7,920 nt of DNA from positions 1-7,920 of the forward strand of contig NHCU01000068.1 in NCBI GenBank assembly GCA_002167365.1, read 5' to 3'. Both the position numbers and the translations under genes were made by a program. The number at the start of each line of letters is the position of its first letter. Positions within the stretch are counted from its first letter, which is position 1. This DNA comes from Betaproteobacteria bacterium TMED41. Lineage in GTDB: Bacteria; Pseudomonadota; Gammaproteobacteria; Burkholderiales; Burkholderiaceae_A. This document shows positions 1 to 6,400 of this stretch, piece by piece. The notes under the pieces were generated by a model. That model searched no databases. It saw only the letters and a list, made by a program, of their open reading frames with translations, and was not told the origin of the DNA.

Positions 1-61
1 GATACTAGAAAATACTGGCACGAACAGACGTTCACGTCCAAGTCTTTTCAAGATAGCATAG
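1..61 (+). CDS. 3' end of an upstream phage gene (partial)
   Basis: The frame starting at base 2 is open from the window edge and reads ILENTGTNRRSRPSLFKIA before TAG at 59-61. The stop lies just inside the Shine-Dalgarno sequence of the next gene, a spacing typical of coupled phage genes. By position this would be the last gene before the tail tube gene, where head-tail joining or tail terminator genes usually sit, but 19 residues are too few to assign a family. An alternative is the frame starting at base 1, which is also open and ends at TGA 76-78, overlapping the start of the next gene. I prefer the first reading because of its clean stop placement; the choice is not certain. Confidence 0.4.
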   Translation, partial: ILENTGTNRRSRPSLFKIA

Positions 62-64
62 GAG
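59..64 (+). promoter_or_regulatory. Ribosome binding site of the tail tube gene
   Basis: TAGGAG lies 6 nt before the ATG at 71, a near-ideal Shine-Dalgarno sequence at good spacing. It contains the likely stop codon (TAG, 59-61) of the upstream gene, so a terminating ribosome would sit on the initiation site. This is the strongest ribosome binding site in the window and suits a structural protein needed in many copies. Confidence 0.75.
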
Positions 65-70
65 ATTACT

Positions 71-1627
71 ATGGCTGAATTTTTGCATTTTAGTAGAGAT
101 ACAAAAATGTACTTGGTTAAAGATAACCGTGCATGGACGATTCCTGTTCTTGACGGGTTTAGCTTTTCTCAAGCTACAAATGCTTCAGAGATAACTCTGA
201 ACGAGATGGAAGACGCAAGCGGTAGAAGCCGTCGTGGACGAAAAATGTTTACTGACTCGCTTTCTGCAGCTGAATGGTCTTTTTCAACATATACACGACC
301 CTTTAGAGCAGCAGGAGGCACTACTTATAGTGCTGATAAAGGTGGAAGAGCGGGCTCAGCAGCTAACGCTAGCCACGCAGTAGAAGAAGCCCTTTGGGTT
401 TGTATGGGAAGTAAAAACGTATACAATAGCACAAGTTATGCATGGAATCATGGTGCAACTGGCGGTGCTATTACTTCAATTGCTACTACTTCTGGCGGAA
501 CGGATGCTGGAAGAAGTGCAGGAACTTATACTATTGCTGTACCAGGTACAAACGTAACAATTGCAAGCAATGGTTCAAATGTTGCAGCATCTGCTGTAAT
601 TTCTGTTGTTGTAAATGGCTCTGGAGTTGCAACTTCTACAATTACCGATAGAGGCATTGGCTTTAATACAGGTTCTACACTTACAATTGCTCCAGCAGCA
701 ATTGGTGGGGGCAGTGCCAATTTGGTACTTACTGTGACAAGTGAGTCATTTTCTTCTGATAGTACAGATTTAGATATTAACTTTTTTGATTCTAATAGGT
801 CATCCTTATCAACATTCGATCTTTACTTTGTACTTAGTGATAAAAGTGCAGGCCGACTCGTTTATAAACTTGCAAATGCTGTTGTTAATGAAGCGGCTGT
901 AGACTTTGATATTGATGGTATTGCTACAATTAATTGGTCTGGATTTGCCGGACAAATTACTGACTTCACTGCTTCTGTAACAGCTCAGGCTTCTCCCCCA
1001 ACTGCTAGTGCCGCTGGAGAAATTTGGATTGATACAGATGATTCAGATTCTTTCTTTGTTTCAGAAGGTACAGGAACTAGTAACTGGGTTCATACAATTG
1101 ATGAAGGTACTGCAAGTACAACTAACTTTATTCGAAATCGTTTGACTCAGTTAAGTCTTGCTCCTGATGCAACGTTCAAAGCAAATAATAGTGCAGTAAC
1201 TTATGAAACAAGTTATCAAGTGGCTATTACAGCAGGTAATATTACAATTAGTAATAATATTTCATATCTAACTCCAGAGGAATTAGGTAGAGTAAATCAG
1301 CCAATTGAGCACGTAACAGGTACTCGTACTGTAACAGGTAGCTTTACTTGTTATCTTGGGTCTTCTGATGCAGCTACAAATAAGAGTAAGAACCTGTTTG
1401 AAGATTTGGTACAAGATACTGAAACTGTTATTAATGAGTTTGAGCTTAAGTTCGACGTTGGAGGAACCGCAAGCACTCCACGTCTTGAGTTCCAAATTGA
1501 TCGGTGTCACTTAGAAATACCATCACACTCAATTGATGATGTTATTTCATTGGAAACTAACTTCCATGGATTAGGTTCTTCAATAGGTGAGGCTGACGAA
1601 ATAACTCTGAAGTATGTAGGTTCTTAA
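71..1627 (+). CDS. Major tail tube protein (two tube-like domains with inserts)
   Basis: This 518-residue protein has no signal peptide or membrane segment and is rich in beta-forming residues. It is probably the tail tube subunit, which stacks as rings around the tape measure. The N-terminal part (about 1-120) has the pattern WTIPVLDGFSFSQ followed by a polar loop with SRRGRKMF and an aromatic strand WSFSTYTRPF, as in tube proteins. Residues about 128-225 are a Gly/Ser/Thr/Ala-rich insert. Residues about 307-340 carry a GEIWIDTDD...W module of the kind seen in phage fibre and structural proteins. The C-terminal part (about 365-518) looks like a second tube-like domain (ITISNNISYLTPEEL, then TVTGSFTCYL). 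Position three genes before a tape measure gene supports the call. The next gene is a shorter likely paralogue, and which of the two forms the bulk of the tube is inferred from the stronger ribosome binding site here. Start ATG 71 is set by TAGGAG at 59-64. Family assignment rests on context and pattern, not a database match. Confidence 0.72.
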   Translation: MAEFLHFSRDTKMYLVKDNRAWTIPVLDGFSFSQATNASEITLNEMEDASGRSRRGRKMFTDSLSAAEWSFSTYTRPFRAAGGTTYSADKGGRAGSAANASHAVEEALWVCMGSKNVYNSTSYAWNHGATGGAITSIATTSGGTDAGRSAGTYTIAVPGTNVTIASNGSNVAASAVISVVVNGSGVATSTITDRGIGFNTGSTLTIAPAAIGGGSANLVLTVTSESFSSDSTDLDINFFDSNRSSLSTFDLYFVLSDKSAGRLVYKLANAVVNEAAVDFDIDGIATINWSGFAGQITDFTASVTAQASPPTASAAGEIWIDTDDSDSFFVSEGTGTSNWVHTIDEGTASTTNFIRNRLTQLSLAPDATFKANNSAVTYETSYQVAITAGNITISNNISYLTPEELGRVNQPIEHVTGTRTVTGSFTCYLGSSDAATNKSKNLFEDLVQDTETVINEFELKFDVGGTASTPRLEFQIDRCHLEIPSHSIDDVISLETNFHGLGSSIGEADEITLKYVGS

Positions 1628-1650
1628 TATAAACCTTCGAAAAATAGTTC

Positions 1651-1679
1651 TTGACATTTTTCTTAGGTTCAACTATAAT
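1651..1679 (+). promoter_or_regulatory. Consensus sigma70 promoter (TTGACA-N17-TATAAT)
   Basis: The -35 box TTGACA is at 1651-1656 and the -10 box TATAAT at 1674-1679, both perfect matches, with the optimal 17-nt spacer. Transcription should start near 1686-1688, to the right, towards the second tube-like gene. It lies in the only real gap of the window. A promoter this strong in the middle of a late structural operon is unusual, and it runs into a terminator within about 10 nt (1695-1722). It may boost or uncouple expression of the downstream tail genes if the terminator is leaky or antiterminated, or it may make a very short RNA. Confidence 0.8.
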
Positions 1680-1689
1680 ATAGGTTGAA
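1668..1689 (+). repeat. Inverted repeat flanking the -10 box (possible operator)
   Basis: TTCAAC (1668-1673) and GTTGAA (1684-1689) are perfect inverted arms separated by 10 nt that contain the -10 box. The right arm covers the predicted transcription start. TAGGTT also occurs as a direct repeat at 1664-1669 and 1681-1686. A dyad centred on a promoter is the usual geometry for a repressor operator, but 6-bp arms in AT-rich DNA can occur by chance and no regulator gene is in the window. Confidence 0.35.
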
Positions 1690-1694
1690 AAAGT

Positions 1695-1722
1695 GAGGGG
1701 TTCTTTTTGAGCCCCTCTTTTT
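1695..1722 (+). terminator. Rho-independent terminator between the two tube genes
   Basis: GAGGGGTTC (1695-1703) pairs with GAGCCCCTC (1709-1717) to give a 9-bp stem with one U-G pair and a TTTTT loop. It is followed by TTTTT (1718-1722). This is a strong intrinsic terminator on the + strand. It would end or reduce transcription coming from the tail tube gene, and it also lies right after the promoter at 1651-1679, so RNA begun there would be only about 35 nt long unless it is read through. It ends 12 nt before the next start codon, so in a read-through RNA the hairpin sits just upstream of the ribosome binding site. Confidence 0.82.
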
Positions 1723-1734
1723 ATCTGGGATGTT

Positions 1735-2667
1735 ATGGCAAGTTATAATTTTCAAAAAGAAGTAAAGGTATATGTAGTTTATAGCAATACTAAATACTCA
1801 ATTGATGTAAGCTCGATTGATTTCGATCAAACTTTTGCAGAAAAAAGTTATAACCAAAGAACACTACATTATCAGAAAAATTTATTTGAGGCAAGTATAA
1901 TCAATAAAGCAAATCCTGCTACTTTTGGTTTTACAATGCCTCTGCTAAAGGATACAGATTTAAAGATAGTATTTGATCTACTTGTAGACTATCAAACTAC
2001 TCAAATAAATTTAAAATCCTTTGATTTATACATTGAGACAGGAACAGATGTATTCAAACTAGAAGAGTGTGTCATAACAAATGGGAGTTTCGCTATTGAG
2101 AAATCACGACCCCTGAGTTTGACGGTTTCTGGAGAAGCATCTAAGATGTCATTTTTTGGCGCGGTTGGAAGTGTAACTATACCAGGATCTGCATATTCAA
2201 GAGCAGCAGCTCTTAGATATATGGCAAATCCGGAACTTGCTGTTACATTAAATTCACAATCGTTCAAAAATATTGTAAGTGTATCACTAGAGCTGCAGAA
2301 TAATATAAAGTGGAATCCTTATACCACTGTTCATAATGCACTCACTGCTACAAATGCAGCCACTTCTATGTATCCCTCCACTTATGTGCTAACTAAGCGC
2401 ATCCTCTCTGGGTCAATACGAGCGTATGTTACTAGCGAAAAGCGTACTGGCGAACTTGCGCCTCAAGCGTGGGATAGTTTGGCTCCTTTAGTAATTCAAA
2501 CAGGAAAAGATATTGGAGCCGGATTTAGGGGTATTACTTTTAATGGTAATTGTACATTTACGAATAGAGTTACGACAGGAGATGTCTATACTCAAAATTA
2601 CGATTGGAGATTAATTGACAATCCAAGTCAGTTAAGCTCTATACTTTCTTACACAACCGGAGCGTAA
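1735..2667 (+). CDS. Second tail tube-like protein (probable paralogue of the tube protein)
   Basis: This 310-residue protein is beta-rich, with no signal peptide or membrane segment. The N-terminal half (about 1-150) has a polar loop and aromatic strand like those of the upstream tube protein (TFAEKSYNQRTLHYQKNLF, then TFGFTMPL). The C-terminal half (about 172-310) has IVSVSLELQNNIKWNPYTTV followed by LSGSIRAYV, which matches the pattern ISNNISYLTPEEL...VTGSFTCYL of the upstream protein, and ends with a YDWRLIDNP stretch. It lacks the two inserts of the upstream protein. Likely roles are a minor tube ring (tube initiator or end ring), an alternative tube subunit, or the main tube protein itself. 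Start ATG 1735 has only a weak GGGA (1727-1730) in front, so translation may be modest. The gene lies directly behind the promoter-terminator cassette and is coupled to the chaperone gene 3 nt downstream. The paralogy was judged by eye. Confidence 0.6.
   Translation: MASYNFQKEVKVYVVYSNTKYSIDVSSIDFDQTFAEKSYNQRTLHYQKNLFEASIINKANPATFGFTMPLLKDTDLKIVFDLLVDYQTTQINLKSFDLYIETGTDVFKLEECVITNGSFAIEKSRPLSLTVSGEASKMSFFGAVGSVTIPGSAYSRAAALRYMANPELAVTLNSQSFKNIVSVSLELQNNIKWNPYTTVHNALTATNAATSMYPSTYVLTKRILSGSIRAYVTSEKRTGELAPQAWDSLAPLVIQTGKDIGAGFRGITFNGNCTFTNRVTTGDVYTQNYDWRLIDNPSQLSSILSYTTGA
2659..2662 (+). promoter_or_regulatory. Ribosome binding site of the chaperone gene
   Basis: GGAG lies 8 nt before the ATG at 2671, inside the last codons of the upstream tube-like gene, whose stop TAA (2665-2667) is 3 nt from this start. 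This sets the start and implies translational coupling. Confidence 0.6.
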
Positions 2668-2670
2668 AAA

Positions 2671-3123
2671 ATGGAACTGAAAAATTTAATGGTCGACTCT
2701 AAGTCAGCTTGGGTCGACTTTCCTGGATTGGACGGATTTTCCGTCGAGGTGGTAAACTTATCACGAAAAGAACTAACAAATCTTCGTAAGAGATGTACTG
2801 TTCAAAAATTTGATAGAAAAACTCGTCAAGTTGGAGAAACTCTTGATGAAGAAAAGTTTGTAGAAGATTTTGCTCGTTCAGTAGTAAAAAACTGGAAAGG
2901 ATTAACTCTTGAGCATCTTGAAACTCTAGTGCTTATTGATATGGGAGAGCAAGACTCGAGCAAAGAAGTAGATTATACTACGGAAAATGCAGAACAACTT
3001 GTTAGTAACTCAACTGAATTTGATACATGGCTCAACGAGGTAGTCTTTGATTTAGATAATTTTCGTGGAGAAGGAAAAAAACGAGTGCCTAAAGCGGCTG
3101 GAAAAGTTTCATCACAATCTTGA
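2671..3123 (+). CDS. Tail assembly chaperone, short form (lambda gpG-like by position)
   Basis: This 150-residue acidic, soluble protein lies directly upstream of an overlapping frame and the tape measure gene, the conserved place of the tail assembly chaperone. It contains a FPGLDGFSVEVVNLSRKEL strand-helix start, NWKGLT at about residues 74-79 and DYTTENAEQL at about 101-110, followed by a WL pair at 120-121. The order 'Trp-x-Gly-Leu, then Y-T-x-E-N-A, then a Trp before the end' is common in this family. The chaperone is an assembly factor, not part of the finished virion: in lambda it binds the tape measure protein and brings in tube subunits. The last residues after the A7 run (3075-3081) are basic and low in complexity, as expected for the tail of a frame that some ribosomes leave. 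Start ATG 2671 has GGAG 8 nt upstream. Confidence 0.75.
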   Translation: MELKNLMVDSKSAWVDFPGLDGFSVEVVNLSRKELTNLRKRCTVQKFDRKTRQVGETLDEEKFVEDFARSVVKNWKGLTLEHLETLVLIDMGEQDSSKEVDYTTENAEQLVSNSTEFDTWLNEVVFDLDNFRGEGKKRVPKAAGKVSSQS

Positions 3124-3484
3124 TTCAGGATTAACTCAAGAAAAGTATCTTGAGATATGTAAACAAATGGGAAATGAACCTGTTGCGGAGGAAATGCCTC
3201 CTGACTGGAATGACTTTCCAGAAATAGTAAAATTTGCTATAAATACTTTTAATATGTTGGGGGACAGAGTCTACCCCGATATTGGATATATAGGAAAAGA
3301 TTATACAAATCTACCTCATTATATAGAAGTATATGATATTGAAGACAAAGAATATTTTTTACAAATTCTATCTTGGTTAGACTCAAGAGCTATCAAAAAA
3401 TCCTCAGAACAATTGAAGAGGGAATATGATAAGATGAAGAGACAGTCGAGTGGCAAACGAAATCAAACTAACATTAAAGGTTGA
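3065..3484 (+). CDS. Frameshift extension of the tail assembly chaperone (lambda gpT-like by position)
   Basis: This open frame overlaps the end of the chaperone gene. Read through the A7 site, the fused product runs from 2671 to 3484 and has about 270 residues (+1) or 271 (-2), of which about 134 come from this frame. GTG 3065 is the only formal start in the overlap, but its purine-rich stretch lies after it, not before, so separate translation is unlikely. The extension is soluble, with PPDWNDFPEIV, then MLGDRVYPDIGYIGKDYTNLP, and a basic helical end AIKKSSEQLKREYDKMKR. I recall similar stretches next to tape measure genes in marine phages, without having searched. In lambda the gpGT fusion binds the tape measure through its G part and tube protein through its T part; the same role is inferred here. 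The tape measure gene starts inside its last 35 bases. Confidence 0.68.
   Translation: MEKEKNECLKRLEKFHHNLDSGLTQEKYLEICKQMGNEPVAEEMPPDWNDFPEIVKFAINTFNMLGDRVYPDIGYIGKDYTNLPHYIEVYDIEDKEYFLQILSWLDSRAIKKSSEQLKREYDKMKRQSSGKRNQTNIKG
3067..3081 (+). other. Probable programmed ribosomal frameshift site (A7 run, +1 or -2)
   Basis: In the chaperone frame the codons are GGA AAA AAA CGA, giving seven A at 3075-3081. The extension frame is open from 3056 (TAG at 3053-3055) to its stop at 3482-3484, so the switch must occur between 3056 and the chaperone stop at 3121-3123. A Lys-tRNA on AAA 3076-3078 can move +1 to AAA 3077-3079, or one on AAA 3079-3081 can move back 2 to the same triplet. Both give perfect re-pairing and then read AAC. 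A -1 shift would end at TAA three codons later, so it is excluded as the route. A purine-rich, Shine-Dalgarno-like stretch GGAGAAGGA (3067-3075) directly precedes the run and could stimulate the shift. Confidence 0.62.
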
Positions 3485-6400
3485 TGACAACGGCTCCCTT
3501 AACATTGTTGGAAAGGAAGCTAAAAGTGCTGCCTCAAATGTTGATAATCTTGATAAATCTCAGAAAAAGTTAAATAAAACTCAACAGGCTAGTTATCGCA
3601 CGCAGCAAGGTGCTGCACATACCTCTTCAAATCTCACTAAAAACTTTGCAAAACAAGCCCAAGGCATTGGCGGAGGGCTTGTTCCTGCCTATGCGGTTTT
3701 AGCTGCGAATGTATTTGCTGTTACAGCTGCTTTCGGTGCCCTACAAAGAGCCGCTCAAGTAACCCAACTAGAAGAAGGATTAAGAGCAATCGGAGCAGCC
3801 TCTGGGATAGCGATGACAACTCTATCACGAGACCTACAAGCAGCAACAGGACACGCTCTCAGTCTAGAAGAAGCTATGAGATCTACAGCTCTTGTTATCT
3901 CAGCAGGATTTGATACTTCAACACTAGAAGAGTTAGGTACTGTTGCTAGACAAGCTTCCATTGCTTTGGGAAGGGATACTGCTGACTCTCTTGCTCGATT
4001 AACTAGAGGTGCTACTAAGTTAGAGCCAGAACTGTTGGACGAATTAGGAATAATGGTTCGTCTCGATGAAGCTACAGAAAATTATGCAGCAAAAATAGGA
4101 AAAACTGCATCTGAATTAACTAACTTTGAAAAGCGTCAAGCGTTTATGAATGCCGTTCTAGAAGAAGGAAATAAAAAATTCGCAGCTCTCGGAAATGTTG
4201 ATACTAATCCATATAATCGTTTATCAGCCGCTTTTCAAGATTTATCAAAGTCTTTATTAGGGGGTCTTGCTGGTGCAATAACACCCGTTATAGAGTTTCT
4301 ATCTACAAGTGTTGTGGGGTTGACAGCAACTCTTGCCCTTTTTGGTATAGGTGTTATTAAAAATATGATACCAGCTTTAGGAGAAATGGCAGCTTCTTCA
4401 GAAACCGCCGCTTTAGCTTCATCAGAACTAAGTCAAAATAAACTAAAAGAAATAGGAGTTTTAGACGGTACTACACAAGCTACAAAAGACTATCAAAATG
4501 CTTTAAAGAGTGGAACAGCAACACAAGAAGACTTAGCAAAATTAGAAAAAAGAGCTTTTAAGGGTACAAAAAGATCAATAGATATAAATACAAAAGCTCT
4601 AGAGGAACACTCAAGAACTAGAGGCTTAAGCTCCACTGCAGTAGAAAATCATACAAAACGCTTAAAGCAATCTAAACTAGTTTTAAATGAATTAACGGCT
4701 CGAAGATATGCAGATACTACAGCTTTAGAGTTCAATACAAGAGCTGTAGTTTTAAATGAAATTAGTCATGGAAATTTAGGAAAAGGTCTTAAAGATGCAA
4801 TGGCAGCTCTTAAAGGGCAAACAGTAAGCCTAAAGGGTGCAATGGCTGCTTCTTTCGGAATGGGTAAAGCTAGTATATTTCTTACTGGTGCTTTAAATAT
4901 TGCAGGCGCAGCGGCTACTTTTGCCGGAGCAGCTTTTGCTAGAATTTTTCCCTTATTAGCGGTTGCAGGTATTCTTTTTGCAGCAGGAAGTGCAGCTTTT
5001 TCTTTTTTCAAAGATAAATTTACAACCGAAAAAGAAAAGCTTTATGAACAGCAAATGAAAGCTTTGACAGAGACACAGAAAGAACTTAAAGAAGCACAAA
5101 ATAATTTAAACGATGCTTTTGAGGGTAACTCTCCCATACTAACTACTGTAACTCAAAAGTATACAGCTTTAAGCAATAGCATTGATCAATATCAAAATAA
5201 ATTGAAAAAAGCTATTGCTGTTGCAGATCCTAAAGATACAAAAGAATTAGAGGCTAGTCTAAACACTCAGATAAAGGGTAATAAATTTTTAACTCAAGCA
5301 TTTGAAGAGCAATATGGAGCGGGAGCAACATTAAACTCAGTGCTAAAAGGAACTGATGATAGATTAGGAAAGTTAAACGAAATAAATGATAAAGTACTAA
5401 CGGGGACAAAAATAAGTTCAGATAGATTTGTATCATTTTCAAAAGCAGTAGAAAATGCAAATAAATCAAGCACTGATTTATTTAATACTTTAAAAGTAAA
5501 AACTCCTTTCGATCAAGTTATTGCTGATATTCAAGATATGACAAATAGCTTTGAAGCCATGGGGCTAGAAATGCAAAAGCAGTTTGCAACAGAAGGAAAT
5601 GATGCATTATTAACTTTATTCGACCTTAGAGAAGAAGCAAAGAGTGTTAGACAAGCTGAAAAATTAGTAAAAGAAGCCCAAGAAAAAATTAAAAAAATAG
5701 ATGCAGATTATGAGAAAGAAAGACAAAAAACTCTTACAAACGCTGGAGGAAGGTTTGGTGTCGGAGCCAAAAATATAGCGGCAAATCAAGCAGCAGCAAG
5801 AGCAGCACTAAAAGCGCAAAGAGATATAGAAGCAGCAGAACAAGAAAAAATTATTAAAGATCAAGAAGCTTTAGAGCAAGGCCTTGTAGCTATAACAGGA
5901 GAACGAATAAAAGGAACTCTTGAATTGTTAAAAACTAAACAAGAAGAGTTTATTGTAGCAAAGGCTACTGCTCAAGCAGGAGCAATAAATTTAAAAACAT
6001 TAAAGTCTTCACAAGCAAATACTGTTGCTAGACTGCAAGAAGAGTTTGCAATACGAGAAAGAATTTTAGATGCTCAAGTTAAGGAGCAAGAAGCTACTAT
6101 TTTTCTTGCCGAAATGGCAGGAAAAAGTTTAGCAGCAAGAATTGAAGAAGCAGAAGCAAGTTTAGAAAGTGCGTCAACTACAGAAGAGAGAGCAAAATTT
6201 GCTGCTATTTTAAACTCTTTACAACAACAATATAATATTCAAACTTCTAAGGGAATTGTTGCGGAAGCAAAAAGAAATTCCCTACTACAACAAAGATCGG
6301 ATATAGATAAGGGTGGAGTAGAAACTGCAAAAAGAGAGTTAGAAGTTTTACAGTTTAAACAAAAAGCAGAAAAAGCAATTCTCGATATTAGACAAAAAGC

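Noticed and set aside
442..651. A + strand open frame of 69 codons with many Cys, Trp and Tyr residues
   Set aside because: It lies wholly inside the tail tube gene over the Gly/Ser/Thr-rich insert. The Cys-rich reading is the out-of-frame shadow of GCT/ACT/GGT repeats, and no ribosome binding site is seen.
526..720. Minus-strand open frame opposite the tube insert
   Set aside because: It is a shadow of the low-complexity insert, with a Val/Thr/Pro/Ala-rich product, no ribosome binding site and no promoter. All other evidence is for + strand coding.
1628..1633. TATAAA just after the tube gene stop as a T4-type late promoter
   Set aside because: It does not match the TATAAATA late consensus, and the perfect sigma70 promoter 20 nt downstream explains the region better.
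1681..1722. Terminator acting on the minus strand as well
   Set aside because: The minus-strand T tract is separated from the stem by two bases and no minus-strand gene exists nearby, so there is no reason to call a bidirectional terminator.
2691..2719. Direct repeat GGTCGACT at 2691-2698 and 2712-2719
   Set aside because: The copies are 21 bases apart in the same frame and encode the similar peptides MVDS and WVDF. This is most likely coding coincidence, as no third copy is seen.
3259..3277. GGGG...CCCC pairing inside the chaperone extension
   Set aside because: Only four base pairs with a 10-nt loop and no T tract, within a conserved-looking coding stretch. It is not a terminator.
5691..5697. 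Second A7 run, in the tape measure gene, as another frameshift site
   Set aside because: A -1 shift would run into stops within a few codons and no long alternative frame follows. It shows that an A7 run alone is weak evidence, so the chaperone site rests mainly on the overlapping frames and gene order.
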